Positions 1 to 10,592 of a stretch of 64,000 bases of DNA are shown piece after piece; positions within the stretch are counted from its first letter, which is position 1; each line of letters starts with the position of its first letter. The notes below the pieces were generated by a model. It worked only from the letters and a program-made list of their open reading frames with translations, was not told the origin of the DNA and made no database searches. The stretch comes from Diacronema lutheri (Eukaryota; Haptophyta; Pavlovophyceae; Pavlovales; Pavlovaceae): positions 27,501 through 91,500 of the forward strand of contig JAGTXO010000076.1 in the NCBI GenBank assembly GCA_019448385.1, in the 5' to 3' direction. A program made the position numbers and the translations under genes.

Positions 1-123
1 AGCGCAGGGGTTCGGGTTAGCCTGCGGCTGGGCGCCGCCCCGAGCGCCCGCGCCGTGCGGTGTCGACGCAAAAGCGCCGACGCGCGCGCGCCTCTGCTCG
101 CGTGCGTGCGTGCGCGCGTGCAG

Positions 124-573
124 GTACGTCGACCTCGGCGCGTACGGCGTGCCGCAGGCGGTGCGCGACAAGCAGCCGTGGGACTTTGAAAAGGCGCTGC
201 TGCACATGGAGTCGTGGACAAGGGCGCATGGCGGGTACCAGTGTTTCTACACTGACTTCCTCCTCACACGCGACGAGTATAAGGAGATGTTCGACCACAC
301 GCTCTACGACAAGGTGAGCTGCGCGGTCGGAGGCGGCCACGGCGGCGCGCCGTGCGCGTGCGTCCGCTTCGCCTGCCCTCGCGCGCCGCCGCGCGCGACC
401 GCCTCCGACCCCGCGACCGCCTCCGACCCCGCCCGTGCGCGCGGCTCTCGGCTCGTGCGCAGATGCGCAAGCTGACGGGCGCGGACATTGCCTTCCCCGA
501 GGTGTACGACAAGGTGCGGCCGGAGCTCAAGGTGTGCGACCGCAACGGCCGAGTGAAGACCAAGGCGCACTGA
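124..573 (+). CDS. DHCR24: Delta(24)-sterol reductase (DHCR24/DWF1-like), C-terminal two exons
   Basis: Partial gene; the 5' part lies outside the window. Exon 124-313 begins after a CAG acceptor in a split codon and encodes YVDLGAYGVP, then HGGYQCFYTDFLLTRDEY and EMFDHTLYDK. Exon 463-573 encodes MRKLTGADIAFPEVYDKV and ends at TGA 571-573. The intron 314-462 is GTGAGC...GCAG, phase 0. These segments match what I recall of the C-terminus of the FAD-dependent sterol C24 reductase of animals and plants ('IGAYG', 'MFDG.LY', 'FPEVYDK'), an ER-membrane enzyme of sterol biosynthesis. The FAD-binding domain is not visible. The tail after VYDKV is basic and slightly extended (RNGRVKTKAH). A 10-bp tandem array starts 17 bp after the stop. 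Confidence 0.88.
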
Positions 574-590
574 CCGCCACTGACCGCCTT

Positions 591-760
591 TGGCAGCCAT
601 TGGCAGCCATTGGCAGCCATTGGCAGCCATTGGCAGCCATTGGCAGCCATTGGCAGCCATTGGCAGCCATTGGCAGCCATTGGCAGCCATTGGCAGCCAT
701 TGGCAGCCATTGGCAGCCATTGGCAGCCATTGGCAGCCATTGGCAGCCATTGGCAGCCAT
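591..760. repeat. 17 tandem copies of a 10-bp unit
   Basis: TGGCAGCCAT is repeated without interruption for exactly 170 bp, starting 18 bp after the DHCR24 stop codon. It therefore sits in the likely 3' UTR or transcript end. Because 10 is not a multiple of 3, the array opens apparent ORFs in several frames, none of them credible. Confidence 0.97.
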
Positions 761-1480
761 CGCTAGGGCTCGCGCTCGCCACGCGAGCGGCCGCACGGCG
801 GTGTGCGGCGGTCGAGCTGCGCCCCCCACAAGGCGCCACAACCCGCCATTGCCCCCTCAAGGCGTTACACAGCCCGCCGTCCGACCCCCGTAAGCCGCGC
901 GTGCGGTGGGAGCGACGCCACGGTCACGCGCCAGCCGCGCCGTCCACCCGGCGCACGCGCCGCTGCGCGAACGCGGCGCGAGCGCGGCCGCTCGTCGCCG
1001 AGCGTCGAGCTGCTCGGGCGTGCGTCTGCGCGCCATTGCGATGCCGGACCGGACCGGATCGGACCACCGGACCGGACCGGACCGGATCTGCGCTGCTGCG
1101 CTCCGCGCCACCTTTCCAGCACCTCGCGGCCGGCCTGCTTGGCGACGTCCCGGCTCCCGCTCCGCGGCGCAGCCACGGCGGCCCGTCGCCCATCTCTCAG
1201 AGTCCGAGCCCTGCGCGCCACGATGGCCTCCGCGCCGGGCGTGCGCTGGTCTTTGTCCGGCGTCCGCCCCTTCGAGCGGACGCGAACCGTCGCACGAGCA
1301 TCGCTGTGTCCCTGCATGCCACCCACCTCCGCCCAGCAGCGTCCTGCACAACATGCGCAACTGTGACCGAGTGAACTCACTGAACTTTTCACCGCATAAC
1401 TTCGATCCGCCATCGTGCCGTGGCGGCCATCGTGCGCGCGCGTCCGCCAGGCGCCCCGCCGTTGGCACAGGCGCGCGGGG
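761..1480. other. Intergenic, no gene seen
   Basis: This 720-bp stretch separates DHCR24 from AP4S1. I see no coding signal. It contains a short pentamer-like CCGGA run near 1043-1090 and a less GC-rich patch (TGAACTTTTCACCGCATAAC, 1380-1399) about 80-100 bp upstream of the AP4S1 start, which may be part of its promoter. Confidence 0.6.
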
Positions 1481-2192
1481 ATGATTCGCTTCGTGCTCAT
1501 GGTGAACAAGCAGGGGCAGACGCGCCTTGCGCAGTACGTCAACATGCACAACATTGAGGAGCGGTGCGTACGCTCTGGCGCGGGCTCAACGTCGGCGCGA
1601 GCGCGCGCCCCTGCGCGCTCGGTGCAGAGGCGCGAGGACGGGCGACATGGATGGTGGCGGCGCCAGGCGCGCCAGCCCGCCAGCCTGCAAGCGCTTTCCT
1701 CCCACCCCACTCCCCCCCCCCCCCTCCCCTCCCCCTCCGGCCCCCTGCTGGGCGCACGACACCGTTCGACTTTGGCGCCACCGCAGCGACCAGCGCCGTG
1801 CGCTCACGCGTGCGCGGCGGCTGTGCGCAGGTGCGCGCTCGAGGCGGAGGTGATCCGGAAGTGCCTCTCGCGCAACGAGTCGCAGTGCTCCTTCTTCGAG
1901 TTCCGCGGGTACAAGGTCGTCTACCGCCGGTACGCGTCGCTCTTCTTCATCGTGGGGGTCGAGGGCGATGACGAGGTGCGCGGCGCGGCGCTGCTTGGCC
2001 CCGGCCGTGCCGCGCGCCCTCGCTGCGCGCGCGCCTGCCCCGCCGCTTCTCTCGCGCTGCTGCTCGCGTGCGCAGCCGCTCCACTCGCTGCGCAGCCGCT
2101 GCGCTCCGACCACGCCGATCCCGGCTGGATGCAGGGGTGGGGGGGGGGGGGGGGGTTTGCTGAATAGCTAAGGCTGCGCATTGCTCGGCCTA

Positions 2193-2243
<51 letters not shown>

Positions 2244-2644
2244 ATCCCCCCCCCCATCCCCCCCCCCCCCCACCCCACCCCCCTTCCGTCCTTAGAACGA
2301 GTTGGCGATCCTCGAGTTCATCCACGCGCTCGTCGAGACACTCGACCGGTACTTTGAAAACGTGTGCGAGCTGGACATCATGTTCAACCTGGAGAAGGCG
2401 CACTTTGTCCTCGACGAGATGGTCATGAACGGAGCCATCATCGAGGTGCGATGCGCCGCGCTGCGTTACCACGGGCGGGCAGGGCGGGGCGGGGCGCATC
2501 CGACGGTCTGGGCGCGCGCCTGCCAACCAACCGACATGCCGGTGAGGCGCGCGTTTGCCGGCCACGTGTGCGCGTCGCGATCAGACGAACAAGAACAACA
2601 TCCTTGCGCCCATCCATCTCCTCGACAAGGCCTCTGGCCTGTGA
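1481..2644 (+). CDS. AP4S1: AP-4 complex sigma (small) subunit
   Basis: Four exons: 1481-1563, 1831-1975, 2296-2445, 2585-2644 (438 nt, 145 residues). The start gives [19 protein letters not shown], the conserved sigma-adaptin N-terminus. Later segments include [51 protein letters not shown] and [19 protein letters not shown]. The [13 protein letters not shown] and ESQCSF wording resembles AP-4 sigma more than AP-1, AP-2 or AP-3 sigma. Length is normal for the family. The product is the small chain of a clathrin-independent trans-Golgi coat. Donors are GTGCGT, GTGCGC and GTGCGA. Intron 3 (1976-2295) carries about 90 bp of almost pure C just before its acceptor. Nothing looks broken. Confidence 0.93.
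2194..2283. repeat. C-homopolymer tract in AP4S1 intron 3
   Basis: Nearly uninterrupted C, broken by a few AT and A, ending 12 bp before the CTTAG acceptor at 2291-2295. It occupies the place of the polypyrimidine tract. A G run precedes it at about 2137-2156. Confidence 0.9.
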
Positions 2645-2757
2645 CAGTCAGAAGCGTCGTCAAAGTGACAGACAGTGACAGACAGTGACAGGCGAGGTTG
2701 ACTCGTCAGCGCGAGCGCACAACCGTCACCGCCGGACGGGTTGGGTTGGCAGGGCGC
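2645..2757. other. Short intergenic spacer with three GTGACAGACA repeats
   Basis: 113 bp between the AP4S1 stop and the PanK start, same strand. A 10-bp unit (GTGACAGACA) is repeated around 2664-2692. It must hold both the AP4S1 3' end and the PanK promoter unless the two are cotranscribed. Confidence 0.6.
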
Positions 2758-3969
2758 ATGGCGCCAAGCCTACCCCACGGCGCGATCGCCCTCGACATCG
2801 GCGGCTCGCTGATCAAGGCCGCGGTCTTCTGCGCGCGTGGCCGCGAATTGGCGCGCGCGCCTCTCTCTGACGTGCGCGTCCCCCCTCTCGCCGGCCGGCC
2901 GGCCGTGCACCCGCCGCTCGAGCTGTCGTCGTTCGGTGGCGCCGTGCACTTTGGCGCGGTGGATGCGTCGGCGATCGGCGCGTGCATCGAATCGGTGGCC
3001 GCGCATTGCGGCGCGAGCGCGAGGGACGCACGGGTACGCATGCCCGCGACGGGAGGCGGCGCGACGAAGCACGCGCCCGACTTTGCGGCCGCAGGCATCG
3101 AGTTGCAGCCGCGCGCGGAGATCGATGCGATGGCGTGCGGGCTCGAGGGCACGCTCATGCACGGCAGCAGCGAAGGTGAGGCATTCGAGCTCCACACGGG
3201 TGACCCGCTCGAGCCATGCCCGCCGTCGCGCGCCGCCACCCTCGCGCGCCGCTACGTGCTGCTGCGGGCCCCGCCCCCGTCGCCGCCCCCTCGCATCTAC
3301 CCGTACCTCCTCGCATCCCTCGGCTCCGGCATGTCGGTCGTGCTCGTGCACGGGCCGCAAGCGGCGGAGCGCGAGCGCGTCGGTGGCTCGAGCATCGCGG
3401 GCGGCACCTTCAACCACCTCGGACGGATGGTCGCAGCGCTCGCGCACGCGCGAGCCGAAGGCGGCGAGGGCGGCGGCAGTGCGTGCGCGGTGGGCTGCGA
3501 CCCCGCGACGGCGCGCGCGCGCGCGCCGCTCGGATACGAGGCGCTGCTCGACCTCGCCGAGCGCGGTGACGCGTCTCGCGCTGACGTGACGGTGGGTGAC
3601 ATATACGGCCCCAACGGTTGCGCAGCCCTCTCCCTGCCCCCGAGCGTGCCCGCCGCATCGCTTGGCAGGGCGGACGCGGGCGGCGTGCGCGCGCCGCGCG
3701 CAGCTGACCTCGCGCAGTCGCTGCTGTGGATGGTGGCGTGGAACGGCGCGCAGCTCGCCGCACTCGACGCGCGGCGGCTCAATGTGCGCGACATCTTCTT
3801 CACCGGCGGGCTGGCAGCGGGGCGCGCCTACCCGATGGCGGTGCTAAGCAACTCCGTGCGCTTCAACTCTGCCGGAAGCGCGCGCGCCCTCTTCGTCCGA
3901 CGCGACGGCTGCCTCGGCGCGCTCGGCGCGCTACTCATGTCCGAAAAGGCACGGGACGAGTGGAGGTGA
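2758..3969 (+). CDS. PANK: Pantothenate kinase (eukaryotic type II PanK)
   Basis: Single exon, 403 residues from ATG 2758 (MAPSLPHGAIALDIGGSLIK). The ORF stays open upstream, but this is the first ATG before the ATP-binding motif. Visible PanK signatures are ALDIGGSLIKAAVF (phosphate-binding loop), RAEIDAMACGLEGTL (region of the catalytic Glu), YPYLLASLGSGMSVVLV, ERVGGSSIAGGTFNHLGRM, LAERGDASRADVTVGDIYG and IFFTGGLAAG near the C-terminus. The enzyme phosphorylates pantothenate, the committed step of CoA synthesis. A low-complexity Gly/Ala insert (EGGEGGGSACAVGCD) sits before the LGYEALLDLAERGD segment. The core lies at the usual ~370 residues. It is convergent with the START gene, 51 bp away. 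Confidence 0.93.
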   Translation: MAPSLPHGAIALDIGGSLIKAAVFCARGRELARAPLSDVRVPPLAGRPAVHPPLELSSFGGAVHFGAVDASAIGACIESVAAHCGASARDARVRMPATGGGATKHAPDFAAAGIELQPRAEIDAMACGLEGTLMHGSSEGEAFELHTGDPLEPCPPSRAATLARRYVLLRAPPPSPPPRIYPYLLASLGSGMSVVLVHGPQAAERERVGGSSIAGGTFNHLGRMVAALAHARAEGGEGGGSACAVGCDPATARARAPLGYEALLDLAERGDASRADVTVGDIYGPNGCAALSLPPSVPAASLGRADAGGVRAPRAADLAQSLLWMVAWNGAQLAALDARRLNVRDIFFTGGLAAGRAYPMAVLSNSVRFNSAGSARALFVRRDGCLGALGALLMSEKARDEWR

Positions 3970-4020
3970 CAAAAAACACCTCACGGGGCGATTTTTTTTT
4001 TCTTGACAGAGGGGATTTGT

Positions 4021-5736
4021 TTAGGTGTAATCCACATCGCGCGCGGCCGGCGCCTGCGCGGGCGCGTACACGCCGCCGCAGCCCGCCAACCGGCCTCGCG
4101 CCGACCGCCGGCCGGGCGCACCGACCGGGCGCGCGCCCGCCTCCCCCGGACTTCCCCCTGCGCGCGCGCGCGCGAGCCCCAGTCGCGCCGGTCGGCGGCC
4201 AGCGCCCGCGGTGTCGCGCGGCGCGCGCGGCGCGCCGTTGCGAGCGCCGGGAGGCGCTGGCCGCGCGTCGAGCGCCGCCCTCGCCACCGCCGCGTGCGCG
4301 CGTCCGGCAGCGGCGCGCGCAACCGCCGCCGCCGCGGCGCGTGCGCGCGCGAGCGACGGCAGCCACGCGCCGCCGTCAGCGCGTGCGGCGTCGGGTGGCG
4401 GCGCCGCGGCGGCGCACAGATCGCTCAGCTGGAGGAAGGAGGTCTGTGCACGCGACACTGCCCACTTTGCCATCCAGTGCGGCACGCCGCCGCCAAAGTC
4501 AGCAGCGAGCAGGCAGTCCACCGCCGTGCCCACACCGCGCGCCGCGACGCCTGCGCTGCCCGTCGGCGCGCGCGCCGAGCGCCCGCGCAGCGCAGGCGTA
4601 CACTCGCAGGCGGCAGGCGGCGGTGCGCGCGCCTCTGCGCCTGCGGGTGGCGGGGGCGGCTCGGGGAAGGGCGCCTCGCGTAGCCGATATTCAATATGCA
4701 AATACGGCATGCGCACGCACTTGCCGCTGACGCCGCTGCCGCCGCCACCACCACCCGCGCCGCCGCCGCCGCGCGCCGCCGCGCGGCCGGCCGGTGCACC
4801 GCGCTCGCCCCGACCACCGCCACCGCCCCAACCACCGCCACCGCCGCCGTACGGCCGGTAGGCGCTGTCAACGCTGCGCACGTCGGCGCGGAGGCTGCCG
4901 TCGCGATGGCGCGAGATGAGCACGCGCGCGACCACGTCCCTGTCCTGGAAGCAGACGAGGTCGGTGAACCTGTAGTAGACGTAGTGCTCCGCGTCGCCTC
5001 GCGCCTCGCCCCTGTCGGAACGCTCCGACTCGCCCGTGTCGGCACGTTCCGATGGCGGCGGGGCTGACGGCACGCCCGCGCCCGCGCTGCTCGCGGGCGC
5101 GGAGGCGGCGGGCGCGGGCGGCGCCGGCGGCGAGGCTGCGGCGCCGACGGCCGCGTCGCTCGCGCGCGCGGCCGCCGCTGCCGTCACCTCGCCGGCCGCG
5201 GCCGCGCGCGGCGCGCGCGCCACGCCGCCGCCGGCGCGCGCCGCGCGCGCGGCGGCGCGCATGCCCGCCATGGCGCCGAGCGGCGGCGCGAAGGCGGCGC
5301 CGAAGCCGCGCGCCGGCGCGCCCGCGCTTGCGTCGCCGCCCTCACCACCGCCGCCGCCCGCCGGGCGCGGCGACGCGAGCACGTCGGACGTACCGAGCCG
5401 CGAGACCCACATCCGATGCTTGGACGGGTCGGTGACGAACTGGGCGACGAGGGTGGGCGGGTGCGGGAGGAAGACGGCGCAGCGCGCCGACGGGTTGCCC
5501 GGCACCGCCCAGCCCGGCAGCCGCATGCTCGCGCACGACGCGGAGCACGGCGGCGGCTCGGCGCGCGCCTCTGCGCGCGCGCACGCGGCGCAGCAGGCGC
5601 CGCCCGCACCGCCGCCCGCACGGTCGGCGCGGCGCTCGTCGGCGGTGGACGGCGAGCCCCAGCGTGCGACGGCGGGTCGCGGTGCAACGCCCGACGACGC
5701 GCCCGCCGCGAGCGCCGCAAGCAGCGCGAGGCGCAT
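4021..5736 (-). CDS. START-domain lipid-binding protein with signal peptide
   Basis: Single exon, 571 residues, start ATG at 5736. The N-terminus MRLALLAALAAGASSGVA is a signal peptide, so the protein enters the ER and may be luminal, secreted or plastid-directed. Residues ~90-115 (LVAQFVTDPSKHRMWVSR) and later YVYYRFTDLVCFQDRDVVAR, KCVRMPYLHIEYRLREAPF and MAKWAVSRAQTSFLQLSDLC follow the order of a START domain, ending in its amphipathic C-terminal helix. START domains bind a single sterol or phospholipid in a hydrophobic pocket. Long Gly-, Ala- and Pro-rich inserts interrupt the fold, for example around 4735-4860. The ligand cannot be told. The C-terminal ~150 residues are disordered, Arg/Ala-rich. 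It is divergent from the five-module membrane gene, 101 bp apart. Confidence 0.65.
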   Translation of the reverse strand: MRLALLAALAAGASSGVAPRPAVARWGSPSTADERRADRAGGGAGGACCAACARAEARAEPPPCSASCASMRLPGWAVPGNPSARCAVFLPHPPTLVAQFVTDPSKHRMWVSRLGTSDVLASPRPAGGGGGEGGDASAGAPARGFGAAFAPPLGAMAGMRAAARAARAGGGVARAPRAAAAGEVTAAAAARASDAAVGAAASPPAPPAPAASAPASSAGAGVPSAPPPSERADTGESERSDRGEARGDAEHYVYYRFTDLVCFQDRDVVARVLISRHRDGSLRADVRSVDSAYRPYGGGGGGWGGGGGRGERGAPAGRAAARGGGGAGGGGGGSGVSGKCVRMPYLHIEYRLREAPFPEPPPPPAGAEARAPPPAACECTPALRGRSARAPTGSAGVAARGVGTAVDCLLAADFGGGVPHWMAKWAVSRAQTSFLQLSDLCAAAAPPPDAARADGGAWLPSLARARAAAAAVARAAAGRAHAAVARAALDARPAPPGARNGAPRAPRDTAGAGRRPARLGLARARAGGSPGEAGARPVGAPGRRSARGRLAGCGGVYAPAQAPAARDVDYT

Positions 5737-5837
5737 GACGCCAACCAGCGCGCGGAGGCAGCAAGCTTGGGCGCGGCAAATGAGGCCGGCAAACCATTTT
5801 CAACGAACCCTTTTTTTCAAAGCAGTTCGCCCGCGCC
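5737..5837. promoter_or_regulatory. Divergent promoter with T-rich motifs
   Basis: 101-bp gap between two start codons on opposite strands. In an otherwise GC-rich region it holds CCATTTTCAACG (5795-5806) and a T run ending in TTTCAAAG (about 5811-5822), 16-27 bp upstream of the plus-strand ATG. Similar TTTTNAAA patches lie 20-45 bp upstream of several other starts in this window. Confidence 0.5.
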
Positions 5838-6998
5838 ATGCTGGCGCCTGCGCCGCCGGGATCGCTGGGCACGCCGGCGGGCTCGGTGTCGGCGGGCTCG
5901 ACGGCGGGCGACTTTTCGCGCGCGCTGCTCCATCCGCTCGCACTCGACGCGCTTGCCGACGGCTCCGCCCCCGACGGCCAGCTCCACAACACCGAGAGCT
6001 CCGCGTACGACGACTTCCTCGACCGGCTCGGCGCCGACCTGGACCCGCCGGGCGCGCTCCGGCTCAAGCTGCGGCATGGCGCGCGCGCCAAGGTCGTGAG
6101 GGTGGCGACGCCGCCGCCCGCCGTCGCGCCCAACGGCACCGCCGCGCCTGCGCCCGACGCGTCCGCTGCCGCGAGCTCGGCCGGCGGCGGTGGCGGCGTC
6201 GGCCTCGGCGGCGGATGCACGGCCGTGTCGACGCCGACGTCGCGATGCGGCGGGTGCGGCGGCGGCATGTGCGCGGCGGCGATGGGCGGATGCGCATCTA
6301 CGCCGCACGCCCAGCTGCCCCACCCGCCTGCGCCGCCGCTTCCCGCCGGCACCCTGCCACCCACGCTGCGCGCGCTCGCCGGCCGAGCGCGTGAGGTCTT
6401 CCACCTGCCCGACGGCGCGCCGCTCGAACTCAGCTACCGCGACGGCTCGAGCGAGGCGCTCGCGCGCAGCGGCGGCACGGCGAGCGGCGACGTCCTCGCG
6501 CTCGAAGCCGACGACGACGTGGAGGAGATGCTTGCCGCCTTCCGCGCCGACCCGTCGATCCCACGCGTTGTCGTCGTCGCGCGGCCGGGCGACGCGCCCG
6601 CCGGCGGGGGCGACGTTGGGTACGGCGCGGGCGCGGCGCGCGCGGGCGGCGCAGACGTCGGTGGCGCACCGGTGGGCGCGTCCGACCGCGCCTCCGCCGA
6701 CGCCGCCGACGGCGAGGACGCGTGGGTGCGCGCGACCGCCGAGCTGTCCGCGTGGGGCGCCGCTTTTCAAATCGTCGCGCTGCTCCTCCTCTCCGTCGCC
6801 ATCGTGACGGCGGTGACGCGGCCGGACCCGTCTGTTGTCGTGGGCATTTTCCTCCTCTACGCCGTCTACTCGCGCGTGCGCGCGCGCCGCGCGTGGCGCG
6901 GCGCGGCGCGGCGTGGCCGCGCGCGCGCTGCGTCCGCCCCGCCATGGCTGAAGCCTTGCCCCGCCCCGCCCCCCCCCCCCCCCCCCCCCCCCCCCCCG

Positions 6999-7032
<34 letters not shown>

Positions 7033-9629
7033 CTGTGCGCCCCGCTCCGCCGCTCCGCCATGCGCGCAGCGTGCGGACATTCTCTCATTGGGCAGCGCGC
7101 TGCTCTGTGTGTCTCTGTGCACGGATGCAGCATGGCTTCTCCTCTTTGGGCCCCTCCACTTGAGGCCAGAGGATGCCGCCGCCCTCTTGGAGTCCGCGTC
7201 CGCGGCGTCCGCGGCGGCGGGCGGCGCGCGCGCGCTGCCGCCATCGCTCACGACCGTCTATCTCGCGTCCAATTCCATGGCCCTCGCGCTCACCGCCGTG
7301 TCCGCCGTTTTAAAAGGGGTGCTCCTCGCGCTGGCGCCGTCGCTCGGGCGGCTGCTCGCGGCGCGGCCGGCCGCGTTGCAGCCGCAGCTTTACGCGCACT
7401 GGAAGCCCGGCGCCATCTCCGCCGCGCAGTGGCTTGATCGCATCGCGCGCGTCGCTCTGATCGGCGCGATGTTCAACTCCGTCGTGCGGTGCGCCGTCTG
7501 GCGCGCCGCACCCGGGAAAACCCGCACCCCGCACCCCGCCGTAACTCCGTAACTCCGTCACCCCTCACCCCGCCATAACGCCGTCACCCCGTCACCGCGT
7601 CACCGCGTGTGCGTGCGCGCGCCCTGCCGTCGCCTCCCGCCGCGCGCGCAGCTTCGACGTGACGTTGATCGTGTGCGTGCTGCTCCTCCTCGGCTTGCAC
7701 GAGCAGAGGCGCCCCCTCCTCCTCACCGCCGCCATGTACACCGTCGGTGCCATCGGTGCCGACATCGCTTGGCTCATCGTCGCAGGCCTTGAGCACGCGC
7801 CCCTCGCGACGGCGGTCGAGCACCCGCTGCTCGTCGAGGCGCACCTTGCGTTGCGCGACCAGATCGGGCTGCCGCTCACCCTCGCGCTGCTCTGCGCAAA
7901 GGCGCTGCTCCTGTGCGCGTTGCTCGTTGCGCGTTGCTGAAAGGCGCCGCCGCGCCTTGCCGCTGCCGCCTGTGCCCCCAACCGATGGCCCTACCCTACG
8001 CTGCCACCTGTGCCCCTCCCCCAACCGATGGCCCTACCCTACGCTGCCACCTGTGCCCCTCCCGAACCGATGGCCCTACCCTACGCTGCCACCTGTGCCC
8101 CTCCCGAACCGATGGCCCTACCCTACGCTTCCGACCCACCCACCGCAACAGACTGGCTGTCTGACCCAACCAACCCGCTGTGCCCCCCCCCCCCCCCCCC
8201 CCCCCCTCTCGTCTCAGCTATGTGCTCCTTATCCTCCTCGCCCATGGCAGCGTCGCCTGGCGCGCGCCGCACGCGCAGCCGCAGCCGCAGGGGTCCGGCT
8301 CCGGCTCCGGGGGCGGGTCCGGCCGCCCCGCCAAAGCGTTACCCCCAGACGAGGGCGCGCACACCCGCGCGGCCGGTTATGGCGGCTTGAGCGGTGGCGG
8401 CGGGAAAGTCGACGGAGCGCGCGAGCGCGCAGCGCGCGGGAGCGACGCGCGGCCGGGCGGCGTCGCCGCCGCGGGCAGCGGCGGCGCGCGTCACGCCAGC
8501 GCGCGCGCGAACGGCGGCGACGGCGGCGATGGGGGCGGCGCGGCGCACGGCGCAGCCGCCGACTCGGCGGCGGGCGCTGCCGACGGCGCGGCGGCTGCGG
8601 GCGGCGAGCAGTGGGGCGGTGTGAGTGCCATTGCACGCCTCGCCATCCTGCGAAAGGGCGCGACGCACGGCGCCCCGCGCAGCAGCGCGCGCAGCGTCAG
8701 CTCGCGGCTGAGCACTGCGCCACCCTACGGCGCGCATTGCGGCGCGGGGTGTAACGGCAGCGCGGGGTGTAACGGCGGCATGGGCGGCGGGTTGATGGCG
8801 TTGCGCGCAACGGCGGGGGGCAGCAGCAGCGGCGTTGCTCGCACGCCGCTCTCCGCGGGCCGCTCCACGGTCGTTGCGATGATCGAAGGCCGCCATCGTT
8901 CGGCGCGCCGCTGGGGCCGCGCGGTGCAAGCGTGCGCGCACGCGCTGCTCGCCGTCTCGCTCGCGGGCGCCGTGGCGCGCGCGGACAAGTCGGCGGCCGT
9001 GGCGGTGTGGGTCCTCTTCGTTGTCGGGCTTGACGAGTGTGCGCTCATCGAGCCCGACGCGCAGACGAAGAAGGTGGCGTTGCACAGCGAGGCGGGGGAA
9101 GGGCGGCAAACGGGGGCGGAGAGGTGGGGGGTGGGGAGGTGGCGTTGCATAGCGAGGCACGGAAAGGGCGGGAGAGGAGGGCGGGGAGGTGGGGGGTGGG
9201 GAGGTGGCGTTGCATAGCGAGGCACGGAAAGGGCGGGAGAGGAGGGCGGGGAGGTGGGGGGGGGAGGTGGCGTTGCACAGCGAGGCACGGAAAGGGCGGG
9301 AGAGGAGGGCGGGGAGGTGGCGGGTGGGGAGGTGGCGTTGCATAGCGAGGCACGGAAAGGGCGGGAGAGGAGGGCGGGGAGGTGGGGGGTGGGGAGGTGG
9401 CGTTGCATAGCGAGGCACGGAAAGGGCGGGAGAGGAGGGCGGGGAGGTGGGGGGTGGGGAGGTGGCGTTGCACAGCGAGGCACGGAAAGGGCGGGAGAGG
9501 AGGGCGGGACGGAGCGAGCTCGCGCGCCGCGTGCGCGCGAGCTCTTTCCCGCATTGCCCTTTCCCGCATTGCCCTTTCCCGCATTGCCCTTTCCCGCATT
9601 GCCCCCCCCTCACCGCCCCCATTTGCCGC

Positions 9630-9662
<33 letters not shown>

Positions 9663-10551
9663 TCCATTCCCGCTCTTAGGTGGCCCTTTCCCGCGCGCTC
9701 TATCTGGTCAGCCTCTCAGCGATGGCGGACCTTGCGTGGCTTGCCGCCTATTCGCCCGACGGGTCGGTGCCGCAGCTGCGCAGGGTGGCGCATGGCGAGC
9801 TGCAGACGGTCGGAGCCCTAGGTGCACTGTGCGAGCTCAGCATTTATGCGACCGCGGTGGAGGTGAGGGCGCGGCCGGGCTGCCCACAGCAGCGCAGCTT
9901 TGGGGCGAGATCTCACGTGCTGCTGCCCCCCTCCCCCCTCCCCACTCCCCAACCCCCCTCCTCAGCTTTGCCTCAAGGCGCTCCTCGCGGCGCTGCTGTT
10001 ACAATTCGTAACAGCCACCCCACTCGAGCTCGTCACGCAGCTCGCGCTGCAGTGCGAGGAGCTGCGCTGCTGGGGGCGGCGCGTGCGCTCCGTCGCCTCG
10101 CTCATCGTCACGCTCTCCCTCCTCGGCGTCCTCCTACGTCCCGTCCGCGCCGCGCGTCACGCGCCGCCGCCGCCGCTTCGGCAGCAGCCGCCGCCCCGCG
10201 CTTACGAGCATGACGCCCCCCCCCCCCCCCCCCCCCCCCCCCCCCTTTCCCCTTTCCCCTTTCCCCTTCCCTTCCTCCATTCCCTTCGCCTTCCCTCTGC
10301 AGGACCCGTCCATTGGCGTGGGGGCCTTGGTGTGGTGGGTGGCGGGCCCGTCGGTGGGTACAGTGGGCGGCGGCGGGCGGGTGGCCACTGCCGCGCTGCT
10401 GCTCCTCTTCAGTGTGGGTGCAGACCTACTGTGGGTCTGCGCAGAGGCGCCTCACCCGCTCAGGTGTGCGCGCACGGCGCTGTCCCCTGCCCCCTCCCTT
10501 GCCTCCTTCCCTTCTTCCCCGTCCATGCCCCCTGCACCCCCCGCCCCCCCC

Positions 10552-10592
<41 letters not shown>

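Noticed and set aside
264-893. Cys/Gln/Trp/Leu-rich repeat proteins on both strands
   Set aside because: Translations of the TGGCAGCCAT decamer array after the DHCR24 stop; no start context or composition of a real protein.
1481-2644. AP-2 or AP-1 sigma subunit
   Set aside because: [13 protein letters not shown] and the C-terminal [10 protein letters not shown] wording fit AP-4 sigma better than AP-1/AP-2 sigma, from memory of those sequences.
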